From Jackrogersella multiformis (Eukaryota > Ascomycota > Sordariomycetes > Xylariales > Hypoxylaceae): a stretch of 64,000 bases of DNA. The stretch's first letter is position 1. Each line of letters starts with the position of its first letter. Location: contig CADCXD010000001.1 in the NCBI GenBank assembly GCA_902806575.1, forward strand, positions 3,906,001-3,970,000, in the 5' to 3' direction. The position numbers and the translations under genes were made by a program. Below the pieces are notes generated by a model. That model saw only the letters and a program-made list of their open reading frames with translations. It searched no databases and was not told the DNA's origin. Of this stretch, positions 16,323 through 31,100 are shown in pieces.

Positions 16323-19065
16323 AAATTTATAAGGGGTTATTATATTAAGGTTTAATTATATAAAATTAATTAATAAGATAAGAAAAACGTTAATTTAAAA
16401 AGTACTGGTATAAGTTTTATTATATAAAGCTTTATATAAAGATATATACTTATACGTTCTTAAGTTTATACCTCATAACTTTAAGTTTTAATTAATTATA
16501 TTACACTTAGTTTTAGGTTAATTCAAATATACAGAATAATCATTTAAAGCGCTTAAAGTGTTCTTTTTATTAAATATTAATACATTATAAAAACTATTAA
16601 ATTAAAGGTAAAAAGCCAGGTGTAAAAAGGTTATCGCAAAATAATAATAATTTCAAAAAGATAAGCTTAACTTAAAAAAGGAGTAGCTTTATAAGTTTAT
16701 ATAATTATATAATTAATAATTAAATTAAAACGATATATTTTCAAAGTAATTTAATATATTAAAATAGATAACGATAAGAGTATAAATAGGTTTATTAAAT
16801 AAAGTGTTTAAAGTGTTTGAAAATTTATAAAGCATAAATTAATTAAAGTTATTTTAATAATACGATAATTAATTAAAATTAATAAAATATAATAATAAAT
16901 AAAAATAAATAGTTAAAGAAAGGTGGCGTACGAAATGGCTTATAGCTTTAAAAGTTATTTTAATTAAATTAAAATAATTAAAGTTATAAAAGATTTAAAA
17001 CTTTTTTAAGATTAAAATAAATAATTATAAATAATAATATATAATTAAGGTTAGCCGTAAGCGCGTAAAAAGGGATTAAATAAATAAAAACTATAATTAA
17101 ACAAACTTAAAATAATAATAATAAGGTTTATAAAAATTTATTAAAAAAAACATAAAGTTTTATTATAAATATTATATTATAAAATTAAATATTTACACTT
17201 TTAAATTAAATTAGGTATAATATAAGGAAATATCGTGATTTAAAACGTTTTAAAATACTTAGGTTACTTAATATAAAAAATTTAATCTTTTTTATAAAAC
17301 TAAGGATTTCCTAATAATAATTTATATATTTAAATGAATTATTAAATAGATTTAAATATAACGTTAAATAATTATATAATTTTAAATAATATATGCTTTT
17401 AATAAGGATAGTTTTTTAAAACGTAATTACTTAAGAAATCTTTTTGTGAAATATATATATTTATTACTTTTATATTCTTATTTATCTTTAATACGTTTTT
17501 AATCTTTTTTAGATATATGCTTTTCTTTATTTTTATAATCGATATAAAAGTATTTTTCTTTATCCTTTTTTTTTACCTTTTTAACTTTAACATTTAAACG
17601 TTCTTTTCGGACTTAGCGTGAAGATCTGGTAATAGTTTATAATTTGAACGATTTAATAATAATTTCGTTCGCCTTAGCCTTTAGGCGCTTTTTTCAGTTT
17701 TAACGTGAAGATTTAGTTATTATTTATTTATTATTTTCTTATAATTACGCCGATCTTAATGTCGTTAATGTGGAAGATTTAGTAATAGCTTTATTTACTT
17801 TACTTTTATCTTTTCCTTTTTAATAATATGCTTTTTTTTTATCTTTTTTTTTTAGGGGGGTATTATTAAAATTATTATTAGGCTGGTTAAATATAGGCAC
17901 GTTAGGATCGTTTTAATATGGTATAATATTATAATTAGTTAAGAATGTTTAATGTTATTTCGGAACGTTTATTTTAATATCTTTATTTAATATTAAAATA
18001 TTACCTTTATTTAGCTTTAATTTTATTTTACCGAAGGTATGGTAAAGATATCCCTTAATAATTTTACGTTAAGAATTTAAAGGTGGATATTAACCGGCGA
18101 TATATATAACGTTATTAATTATTATTTTAATTAAGTATTAAAAAGCTAATTTAATAATAAAATAACCTCGTTTATGTATATTTTATTTAATAATAAAGTA
18201 CTTTAAGTTATATTATTATAATTTATAATTATTAACGTTAAAGTTTAATTTAAATCCCGATATAACTTAAGCGGTATTATTTTAAGTAAGCCTTAAGATA
18301 ATAAGATTTATATTTATAATAATATAACCGTACTTAATCTAGGTTAAAAATATATATAATTCGACTTAAGTAAGGGGCTTTTATTATTTAATGAGATTTT
18401 TTACAAGTATATCGGGCCGCCACTTAAAATTAAGTTTCGAGTCTTTAGGAACGATGTTTTAATAAAAGTTATTTATAATATCGAAATTAAAAATCATAAA
18501 CTAATTAAAAATCTTCCTGTTAAGGTAATATCGGTTATTATAATCATAATGTGATGCTCTTTATTAAATAGATAACGTATAATTAATAAATAACATAATG
18601 AACTTTCGTATAATATCGTTTAAACTATCTTTATATAAGAATTATATGTTTTTTTTTAAAGGGTTTGGTAGTTTTATAAGGCTTTAATATAAGGAGTTTA
18701 AATCATTTCGAAAAATATTAATTAAGTTACGGTAATTAAATTTAGTTTAACGCTTTTAATTATTAGGAAATATCCCGTCGGTAATCGTAATATTATTACC
18801 TAAATTTATCCGATAAGAATTAATTATAACATTAGATTAAATTAAAACGTTAAATATAATCGGTATATTAGGAATAAATAGAAATTAAAATATCTTTTTA
18901 AAAATAGAAATATAAAGTTAAATCGTTAAATGAACCTTTATGTTTAAATGTTTTATATACTTTATATTTTTCCTTATTTATTATAATTATTAATATTTAT
19001 AATCGCCTAAATAATATATATAATATAAATTATATTATATAATGTTAAATGTATTTTATATATTT
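16323..19065. mobile_element. interior of a putative element bounded by inverted tandem arrays
   Basis: About 2.74 kb lies between the two inverted 31-bp arrays. The interior is RIP-degraded with no open frame. It contains three spaced copies of a GTGAAGATCTGGTAATAG-like motif near 17,618, 17,705 and 17,769. Inverted subterminal arrays around a 2-3 kb core suit a decayed DNA transposon. Two unrelated insertions of the same repeat in opposite orientation would look the same. No transposase motif or target-site duplication was identified. Confidence 0.4.
17611..17800. repeat. three imperfect spaced repeats
   Basis: The motif GTGAAGAT(C/T)T(G/A)GTAATAG recurs at about 17,618, 17,705 and 17,769 with spacings of roughly 87 and 64 bases. 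The surrounding sequence is a little less AT-rich than the rest of the block. It may be a relic of a tandemly repeated peptide-coding region; no product can be named. Confidence 0.45.
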
Positions 19066-19198
19066 AATAAAGGCACGAAATATATTCCTTTTAGATATAA
19101 TAAGGACACGAAATGTATTCCTTTCCAGATATGATAAGGGCACGAAATATATTCCTTCTTTAAGATATATTTAATAAGGATATAAAATATATTCCTCC
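19066..19198 (-). repeat. 31-bp tandem array, right copy of an inverted pair
   Basis: Four units of the form (AATA)AGG(C/A)ACGAAATATATTCC spaced about 32-36 bp apart. On the minus strand they read as the unit at 16.2 kb. These copies keep CACGAAA and CCAGATATGAT, where the left array has TATAAAA-type sequence, so the right array appears less RIP-mutated and closer to the ancestral unit. Similarity to the left array extends a few bases outside it (GGAGG on both outer sides). Confidence 0.8.
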
Positions 19199-22100
19199 GG
19201 AAATTTATCCTTATAATGATTTTATAATTTGGCTTTAACCGATTAATATAAAGTGGTTATTAGTTAAGATTATGACTTATTATAATTATAAGCTTATTTT
19301 TAAAACTTAATAAAAACATATTAAGATAATATTTAATATTTTAATTAAATAGAAATATATATTTAGTTATGATTTATTATTAATTAGAAGTACTTAATTT
19401 TACGCGTATTATTAAACAATTATTAAGTTATAGGCATAATAAGTTAATTAAGGTTTTTAAGCTTAAGAAATATTATTATAATTTATTAAAAATATATAAT
19501 TTTAAATACTTAGGTAAAATAAATAAGATTACTTAACTTTAAATGAATATAATGGCCTATATTTATTTTAGAACATTTAACGTTATTATATTAAAGATAT
19601 AATATAATTGTTAATTTTATTTAATAAAACTACGATTTTTAAAATGTTATTTATTAATAATTATATATATTTAATGGGGTAAGGATATAAATAAATGTTT
19701 TTATAAAGTAATTACTTAATATATTATAATTACCTAAATAATTATAATAATAAATAATTAATATTAAAATATTAAGTGGCTAAAAGATTTACACCTTATA
19801 TTTTAAAGAAGTATATAAGTATACTTACGAAACCTTATTAACTTTATATAATTTAACCTTTAATATAATAAAAATGATATTTATAATTTGCGTTTATTAT
19901 AATAATTAAACTTATTAATTTAAAATATAAAGGTATAATTATTTAATAAAGGTTTTATCTTTTAAAAATATTAAAAAGGTTATGTATAAATTACTTAATA
20001 AATTTAACTTACGCTTTATAAAATATATAATATGTGTAATTTAATACCTCGATTTGTTATGTAATATAAATTAAAGTAAATTACGTATTGCTTTGGATCG
20101 AAGTGAATTAAATATAGTGGTATTAAAGATATAGTTAAGTTTTTAATCGTGTTTATTAAAAATAATATTATTTATTATTATTTTTAAATTATTCTTTATA
20201 TAAACTTATTAATAATTTTTTAAAACGGCAAATAAGGCAATATTAACCTCTTAATATTTCTTATCGTTTATAAAAGATAAGTTAGCTTCGCTTAGGACTT
20301 ATATTTCGTGAATTATTAGAAATCTTAAACCGTTAAATTAAATATATGCCTTATTTAAATTAGATTTAATAGTTATTTATATTTATTTTATATATTTTTT
20401 ATACGTTATTAAAAGCCTTTAACTTTAGTTATATCGATATAAAGGATTTATTATATTAAGAAGTTTATTTTTATATAAATTAATAATGTAATAGTGATAA
20501 TAATAATCCGTATATATATGGCTTTTCCCTGTTCCTTTAACCGTTTTTATAAAAATGCTTACTTATATGTTATTTAATGTTTAATCCGCCTTTATAGGGT
20601 AGGGATAAGTTTGGCTTTTATTTCTAACATTTATCTTAAAGTTTTATATTTATATTATTTAACTTAAAATACCGTATTTTATAAATTACGAAATAAGATC
20701 TTTAAATATAAGTATTTATATTTATACCGTATAATCTTAATTGGTAATTTGTAATTGTATTTTGTAATTTTACGCTTTTTAGCTTATGTTAATCTTCTTA
20801 GGCGCGTTAAATAAATATCGTTTATATGATTTAAGGTTATTTTAAGATTAATTTATATCGTAAAATAATTTTATATTCTTATAAGAATTTATACCGGCTT
20901 GTAAATATTATTTGCAAGGATGTTATATTTATTATTAATTACGTTACTTGTTTATTATATTAGATTTAATTATTAGTGATAGTTAATTTATTATATCGTA
21001 TGGTGAGTTTTTATTAATTATATATCGGGGTAATCTAATCTTTCTTATTATATAAGAATTAAAAGTAATGATAAGTATTTAATATTACTTATATTGAATA
21101 ATTTTTTTAAAGTAATATTAATAAGCATATTTATTACCTATTAAATCTTAAGCGTTAATATTTCGATCATTATTTTAGCTCTTATTATAACTTTTAATAA
21201 AATATAAGTAATTAATTTAGCTTTTTTATTTAATTTATATAAAGCTAAATTTTAAAAGTAACTTAACTTAAAACTCGATTTATCCGATTTTAGCTTTAAT
21301 AAGACCAGCTTATTTAAGACCAACTTTATTATTAAAGGGAAAAGCTGTAACGGTTATAATTGAAGTTAAATTAGATTTAAATATCTTTATTTAATAATTA
21401 CTTTATATATAAAGAAATGACTAAGGAGAAGTAAAAAAATGTTATTTAATTAATTATATTATATATTTACCGATAGTATTTTAAATACTTTATAATTTAA
21501 TAAATAATCGAAAGAAATATTAATTCTTATTTAAATATCACTTAAAGTTCCTATATAAATTAAATAAATATTTTAAATATTAATTATTACTATTTTTATT
21601 TTAATATTTTTTTTTTTATATTATTTATTATTTCGATTTTTAATGATAATAAATATTAATTCTAATACTATTTATAAATTAATTATTTAATATTATTATA
21701 TTCTTTAAAGGTTTTTAAATATCGATGTAAAATATGGAATATGGTTAATACTTAAATAAAGGGATTTTATCTTTTAAATTAAAGCTTATTAATATGCTTT
21801 TCATATATAAATATAAGGTTATCTTTAGTTACTTTCCTTTTATTTTTTTATTCTTATATATAAAAATTATTAATATTTCTTTTATAAGATAAGTAATCCT
21901 CCTTTCCTATAAGCGTTACTTATAAATAATCCCGCTATAAAATTAATGATAATTAGAAAGATAAAAGAGCATTTTTTAACTTTAAATTTTTCCTTATTCC
22001 GTTTTTACATAATTATTAATAGGCTTAGCTAAGATTATAAAAATTTTCTTATTTTAGCTTCCTTTATATTTATTAGTTTTATATAAGTAATTATAGATGT

Positions 22101-25100
22101 TTCTTTTAAAAAAATATTTTTCGAATAATTTGTTTTATTTGTTTTTATTTTTTTTACCTATTATAAAGCTAGTTTAAACGTTAGAATTAATAAGTATATA
22201 TTAAAACGCGTAGTAAATTATGTTAATTACGTTTGCCGTAATTTTTTTTAAAAAATATATTTAAATTTATAACCTTATTAATTAAATAATTACGTAAAGG
22301 ATAATCTATTAATAGCTTTAAAAGAAAAATATTATTACATTAAGATTTTTAAGGTTTACATATATAAGTAGGTTATTAATAATATATATAAACTTATTTA
22401 TAACGAAAAGAATTAAGTACTTAATTAATCTTAAAAAGAAAGATAATAAGAAGTAATGGTTATAAACCAGAAAAAAAGAAGAAAAAAGATAAAACTAAAG
22501 ATTTTTTATTTATTTATAATAAGTTTTAAGTAATAATAAGTAAATGGCCGATATATAGGTTTAGTATTTCTTGTTAAAGAAATTAAGGAATAATATTAAT
22601 ACTGCTTAAAATAAGAAATATAAATGAATTTCGAAACCTTTATATAACTTAATTATTTCTTAAGCAGAATTTCTCATATTTTACGTTAATTTATAATAAA
22701 TATTATTTAATTTATATTAATATTACTGCCACTTTTTAATAACTTTTTTTAATTTAATCGTTATTATAATTTATAAGGTAATTTAATTTTAAAAATATAG
22801 TATTAATGAAAAGAAAGGAGTAATGTGATTAAATTTTTTCGCTTTTAAGGTAGTATTAATTTGAATATATTATACGGTTATGCTTATATTAAATATTTTA
22901 TATGTAATTTAATAATTAAATCGCTAAAAAAATAATAACGAAGAAATTACTTAAGTAAATTATAAGTATAAAAAAAAAAAAGTCACGTTATTAGAATCGC
23001 GGAAATAAATACGGTTTAAGTATATTAATAAATATTATTAAAACTTTAATGAAATTATATATAGATTATTAATAAGTAATTATCTTAATAAAGAAAGGGT
23101 TTAAAAAAGTTTTCTCCATTAAACTTAATATTTTAAAACATTAAATTTAGCTTTTTTTTTATAAGTTCGGGTATTAAATAATATTATTAAACCGTTATAA
23201 AAAATTAAATTTGTTAAAAAATATAATAAACCGCTTAAAGGGAAGGTAATATTTAATTATTCTTTTTAAAGTTCTAAGTTAATAAAAGGAGATCCAATAA
23301 AATTAAATATAGCTTTAATATTTTTATAAATATTTTCTATTAATTTAAATCTTATTTCCTTCCTATCGATAAAAAGGATAATATTATAAAAATACCGTAT
23401 AATTAGTGGAAGGATTAGGTCTTTAACTTTTCGTAAATATAATATATTTTCTTAAACATAAAAACGGAAACTTATTTAAATAAGTATTACCGTTAATTTA
23501 AAATAAAATAAAGTGGTAAAAAGTTTTCGTATAAATTTACTAATAATATATTATAATATTACGTCTTAATATATAAAGAACTTTAATTAAAATATTATTT
23601 TGATATTATCGAAATTAAATTTTCTTTATAAAATTATATTAAATCGGTAATAATTATTCCTTTATGTTTCTTTCTTTATAAAACATATAACGTCGTTTTA
23701 AGTTCTTTAACCTTATAAATAAAATAAATATGCCTAAATAAGTTATAATAACTAATTATATCTTCATAAATTATAAGGTTTCTTATTTGTAAAATTAGAT
23801 CTCGATAATAACCCGGTCCTTAAATTAATAATAAAATCGGGTTTTACGTTTAAAGCTATTACTTAGAATTTTAAAAGGCCGATTACGGTAAGATTATTTT
23901 ATATAATATTATTATTTAATAAATTCTTAAGTTTTAAAATATATTTATTAGATATAATTATTATAAAAACTTATAAAAGTAATAAAATATATATTAAAAC
24001 GGCAAAAATACTTTAAGCCTTATTTTAATATTAAAAATTTAGGATTTTAACGTTATATATAATACTTATATTTTTTATATCTTAATAATATTATTGCTTT
24101 AATATATAATATAACCCATTTAATCGTTACCGATTTCGTTATAATTTATAAAAAGATAAATTATTAATTACTTAGTATTTATTACGGCTAAAATACTAAT
24201 TTTTGTCCTAAAGATAATAGCGTAAGATAGGTTAGTTATTTTTTTATTTTTAAACATTTTTTTTAATATTTACTTTATTCTTTACGTTAAATATAAGCGG
24301 TTTAAAAGAAAAAGATGAATTTATTTTAAGAGTAGGAATAATAATAAAAATCCTCGGGTAAGGTTATAAAAGGCGTTTTTAATTATTATTTATAACTTAA
24401 AGGTGTAAATAACTATTAATTAATCTTTATTATATAAATTAAAAATAAGTAATCTTTTTATATATATATTTAATTAATATTAAATCTAATAATAAGATTT
24501 ATACTTATTAATATTTACGTTATAAATTAAGCTAAAATGTTTTTAAATTAAGATTAGAAGTTTAAAAAAATCTTAAATAAATTCTAATATGGTAAATAAA
24601 ATGATTTTATTAATATTATTTTTATCGATATAAAGGATTTTATGGCCCGCCTTTAAAAGGCATACGCGTATAATAAGGTTAATTTTTAATTAATAAAGCG
24701 TATATTTAGAAAGATATAAAAGCCTAAGATTAAAATCTTAAGATAGCTTAAAAATCTATATATAATTTTTATAAAAAGCATATTCATATTAAGCTATATA
24801 TTATGAGATTAATATAAAATATATAAAGTAAAATTAACTATTATATATATAACGTTACTTTTTCGTATATTATACGAGTATTATACGATATATAGAAAAA
24901 ACATTCCGGCCGTTTATTAATTACGTGAAAAGGGATTTAAAATTAGCTAAAACCGATGCTAAAAATACGCTAAATAGTAATAAGGAACCGTCGTCTCGGT
25001 CTTATTAAAATGCGTTCTATCCGACTTAAAAATAAATCATATTATAAAGTTTATAATATATTTTTATAAAGTTAAATATTAAAGAAAATTAACTTTATTA

Positions 25101-28100
25101 ATATTAAAAAAAAAATTTAAAACTTACGATATATTCCCGGTAAATATTAATTTAATAAAATACTTAATGCGATTATTAATATCGTAAATTTATATAATTA
25201 TCGCGCTAATAATATATAACTTATAAAATCTTTAAAATAAGTAATTATATTAAGAGAAACCGGAAAGTTTTCTTTAAATACTTAAAGGTAATTAAATAAA
25301 TAAAAAAATTTACTTATATTACGAAATGCTTAATTAAATAAGGCGTTAAAATATAACATAATAAATAAGATATAAGCTTTTTACCTTATTTAGCGGATAT
25401 TTTAAATATGCTTTATTAAACGAGGTTTTATTAAAAAAAAACGACCGCTATAAAATATTTAAAAAAAAAAAGCCTCGGGGAAAAATAAATTTAATAATTA
25501 AGTGGTTTTCTCCTTAATAAGTATATTTAATATTTATACCATTATGTTTTTATCGTATTTCTTTTAATAATTACCTGTTAATATAATAAATAAACGAGGA
25601 GAATACTTAAGCCTTAATATTAATTAACTTTCGATTTATAAGGTTACGTACGTTATAATAATTTTTAAATCATTTAAATTATATAAATAAAAACAGAAAA
25701 TATTAATAAAAGGGTAAAAAAATTAAAAGTATAAAATAATATTTATTTATATTAATAATTTATATTCTAAAAGATGGTTTTTTTTTACGAGGTTATAACA
25801 CGATGTTTTCGCATTAAGTTTTTTCTCTAAAACTACTATCGCTAACAAGAAGGGAAAGTTACCCCGCTTATCGAGATTTAGGTAAATCTAAGCTTCTCGC
25901 TTTTTTAATATACGACTTATTACCGGCTTGTGATAATAATCGATTAATAAAAGAAGGTTTAAGGTTAAATTATAAAATAATAACGATAATATTAATTATC
26001 TTAAGCAGTTAAAACTTATAATAATAAGTAATGTTTCATTTTTTAAGTTTTAAATTTAATGAAAGTACGAATAAATTATTATAAAGACTTAAGTATTACT
26101 AGGAATAATTAAGAGTAAAAATATCGTACTTTAATATTTATAATATTTTTTTATATAAATTTATTTTAATATAATATCTTAATTTTTTATTTTAATTATA
26201 ACTAAAAAAGGCCGTTTATAAAATAAGCCTTTTATTAATTTATTTAATTACTTAAGTTATATAAAAGTGACTTTATAAAACTTATATTTAAAACCCTTTT
26301 ATTTCTTATATAATATAATAACGATACGTTTTAAAAAATATAAACATAAATATATTACTTATAACCGGTCTTAATTAAAAGCTTTTTATTAATAATATCT
26401 CATAAATTTAAGCTATTTAATAATTAAAGAAGTTTATAAAATATATCGACCTTTTTTTTTTACTTCTTCTTTTAAAAATAAAAGGGATATATATATTCAT
26501 TATTATTATTAGCTTTATTTTCTTAATAAGATAAAACTTATATCTTTAAAATAAATATAAGTTCTATATCCGCCGCCTATAAAAGTACTAACCTTAATTA
26601 TACCTTAAAACGTACCGATAAATCCCGACCTCTTTCCCGGTTATTTTAAGCTATTAATAAATTAAAATAATGTTTTTAAAAATTATCTCGTTAAATTAAT
26701 TAATTCTTAAAGAGCTAGCCTTTATAAACTTCCTATAAACTTTTTTTTTATCTATATTAAAATACCACCCTTAATAGGTTTAAAGCTTAAATTAAATCGT
26801 TTTAATTTTTTTTTTAAATTATTCTGTTTTTAATTTTTAGTTATATATTAAGTATAATATTAATTATATTAATTATAACTGGATAATTTTCCTATATAAA
26901 TAAGTAAATATATTTATATAAAAAAAGTTATTACGGCAACGATATAAAGTTTTAAAAAATAATTAATATAATATTTATCTCTTAAATTTATTATAATTTA
27001 AAATAAACGCTTTCGACTTATTTATATATAAAAGATAATAATGGTATAAGTTTAAGCTTATTTATATTTTAATAATTATTTATTTAAATATATTAAATTA
27101 TTTAAAATAATGTTCTTTTAATTTACTTTTAAAGTTATTACTTTTTTAAACTAAGTTTATTCCTTTAAAAATAATGCTATTTTATAATAACCTTTTTATA
27201 TTTAATCCTTTGCCCTTAATTTAACGGTTATAATAGTATAATATATCTTATTTAAAAGAGCCTTTTAAGCGCTTCTAAATAATCATGGATCTATTTTAAT
27301 TAAAGTAGGATTAAGTAAAATATAATTAATTAAAGATAAAGTTATTAAATTAATGATAGGTTTAAAGTATAGACTTAAAAGCGTATGGATATTTATTTTT
27401 ATATGGGGATTTATATGGTAAAACCTGTACCGATACTTCCCGGACTAGCGTTTTTCCGGCTTATCTTATTAATTTATCTTAAGGTATAAAGGTTAAGGCC
27501 AAAAGTTTTATATATTTATTCTTAGGTAAAAGCTATGTAAAGTAAGGTTTTTATATATTATATTATATTTTTAAATTAATAAATTAATATATTAACTTAT
27601 AATAATTAATTATTAAATTTTAACGAAGTAATTATTATAAAATTTAAGGCGTAATTAAAGGCTAATATAATATTAATATATAGCTATATTAATTATATAT
27701 TATATAAAGTCCTTAATATATATATAAAACTTTTAACTTTAATCTTTATATATATTATATTTTTTATATATATTAACCCTTTTATTTTTTATATCTTTTT
27801 TTTTAAATATATAGGCAATATAAGATAATTATATAATTAAGAGTATTTAAATAAGATTTTATATTTTGCTTAAAGCTTAAAACTTATAGAAAATAATAAT
27901 AATTATTTTATTTAATATTTTAACTTATAAAGGTTATAATATCCATATAATTAACGTCATTAACAGTTTAAGTTAAGTTAAATAAGGGGATTTATTTAAT
28001 TAATTTAAATTAGTTTAGATTATCGAGAATATTAAATTAATTAATGCCTTTTTTTTAAATTAAATTAATAATATTATTAAAATTAAAGAAGCCTTCCCTT

Positions 28101-31100
28101 AAATTATATAAAAATATAAACCTTAATAATATTATAATTTTAACGATGTAAACGTTAAAAATATATATATTATTAAAAGTTATAACAAGAATTTAAACGG
28201 TATTTGAAATATTATATTTAAGAAATAAGGTATTTATATAAGAAAATAAGGAGAAAAAACGGGAAAGATAGGTATATATATAAGTTTATATAACCTTATT
28301 TTTAATTAATAATCAATTAGTTTAAAATAAGAAGCTAACTAAGTTAATTAATTAAGCTAAAAATATTAAACTAGTTAATTTAATTAAATTAGTTTAATTT
28401 AATTTAAGTTTTAAATTAATTTATTAAAGATATTATATAATATAATAACCTTGTTAATAATAAAATAAAATGCGATAAGTATTATAATTAGTTTTTAATT
28501 ACCGCATTAAAAATATTAAAACTTTAAATACTTTAATTATTATTTAAATAAATAACCGGGTTAATTTATAAAGAAATATGGTTAATTAATTATACGGAAT
28601 TATATTAAAATGCTTATTATAATTAGTAAATCTTAAGATTATTTAATAAGTAAGCGTATTTAATTATATATAGCGATGAAATGTTTTATATAATACGTTA
28701 TATCGTTATTCTTATTATAATACGTTATAATATACTTATACGATTTAAAATAATAAAGATTTTTAGAAAGAGTATTAATTTAATTAAAAAGATTTAATCG
28801 AGGATAATAAATAGGAAATTATAATAATTTTAAGTATTTTAAATGTTTATAATGTTATATAATATATTTATAATGCGATTTAAGAACGTTTACTTTAGTT
28901 TATTAAGTGATATTTTATATTTAAATTATAGGTCGAATAATTTAAAGTAAAAATAAATGGTTAAAGGGGTTTTAAATATTAATTAATATTATAAGCCATT
29001 TCTTACTATTAAGCTTATTAAAAGTTAATAAAATTAAATCCGGTCGTTATAACTAAATTTTATAGTTATTTTAAGGGTTACTTTCTTATTTATTTAATTA
29101 TAAATTACGCGTAATATTTTATTTATACGATATTTCTTACAATATTATTTATATTTTTTTTATAATATTATTTATAATATTTTTTAGCTTATATAATATT
29201 GCTTTTTATAGATTTTATAAAATATTATAAAATTAATATAAGGGCGGGCTTTTGCTTTTTATTAACTTGCTTTATAATATTATTAATAAAAATGTTTTAT
29301 AAATTTATAAGTTATTATTTTAAACGCTTATATAATCTGTTATTATTAATTTAAATATATGATTAAGTAATCATTTTAATACGCGAGGCCGTTTTATTAT
29401 ATATTTTATTAATAATTAATGGATTATATATCGACGTAAACGTTTATAATGATATTTCCGAGGTTATTAAATACTTAAGGTATATAAACTTTATTAATTT
29501 TATTTCGATATGTTACGATGCGTATATAAATTATATAATTAATATTTACGGGATTTGCTTTAAGTAATATATAAGGTTTTACGCTTAACTTAATATAATT
29601 ATTATTATTAAAATAACTTTATATATTATATTCGGATATAATATAATTACTAACGTTATTAATTTCTTTGTAAGTTTATCTTTCCTGATATCGGTTACGA
29701 TTAATATCTTTAGGCTTTATGCTTTATTTAAGTTATTATAATAATCTTTATCCCTTTTATTTAATATTATATATTTAAACTTTTTATTAACTTTTATATA
29801 TTCTTAATATTAATTATCTTAATTATACTTTAGCTTTACCTTTCCTCTTTGCCATTTTATAAAGGGCTATATTTGTACCTCCTCCTTAACTTGATTATCT
29901 TTATTATAACTAAATTAGTTTAGTTCTTTAACATTATATATATAAACATATTTTTTAAGGATAAGATTATTACTTTTATTAAAAGATAAAATAACGGCGT
30001 AGAAATTTATATTCATATAATTTAACTATTAAAATTTAAGGCGGGTTAATATATTTATTTTAATTTATAAGGCTTATTAATATTTTTAGCTTTAAAATTT
30101 TATTTATTTTAGATATTTTAGGATTATTTCAACGAAAACGCTTAATAAGTAATAATATTATTAACTTAGCCTTAGCAAGGGTTTATTAAGAGGCTTTTAG
30201 CGTTTAATTTTAACCGGGAATATTTAACCTTTATTAAAGGTTTTTACGAGAAACCATTATTATTAAATTAATATGGAATTATTTTATTATTTATTATTAA
30301 GATTGGTATTATTGGTTAGTTGTTTTACGTAAAGAAGTTATTTAAGTTATATTTATGGTATTAAACTAAAATACGAAGGATTATTTTGTTTTAAAAGGTA
30401 GATGTAAAAATTAAACGGCTTTTTTTATCGGATTTTTCGTTATATTAATCTTATATAATATATTAATATTAGGTAAAAAAATAAATGGATAAACTATTAA
30501 TACTTAATATAAATTACGTAAGTATAATCTCTTTAAAAGGCTATTTTTATTAATATAATTTTTAAATTTTAAATATCTAGCTTTATATTAGGGATTATTT
30601 TCTTTTTAAAAGAATATTAAAAGGAAACGTAAAGAAATTTGAAACTTATGATCGTATTATATTAATATATGTAATAATAAAACCTGCTATACTTATTAAT
30701 TCGGAGATTAAGTAACGAAAAGGAAAAACCTTAATATTATATAAATTAATCGTAAGCTTTATCGCTTTAATATTGTTAATTTTAAAGTATATATTAACCT
30801 TATAATAACTTATATTATTATGGAAATTATAAAATATATTATATATAAGGATATTAATATTAAAAGATTAGATTTTTAACCTTAAACTTTAAAAAATAAG
30901 GATAATTTATTTTAAATCCCGTTAAATTTATAGATTTATATATTATAGAGTTAATTTTTATCTTATCTTAAATTATTATTTTTAATTTAAAATTCTTATA
31001 TCGTAGCTATTTTATTAAAATAGAATATTTTTAATCTAGCAGAATTAATTCGTTTATTTCTCGCCTCTTTTTTTGTTAATATCTTTTAAGCCTTTACGAA

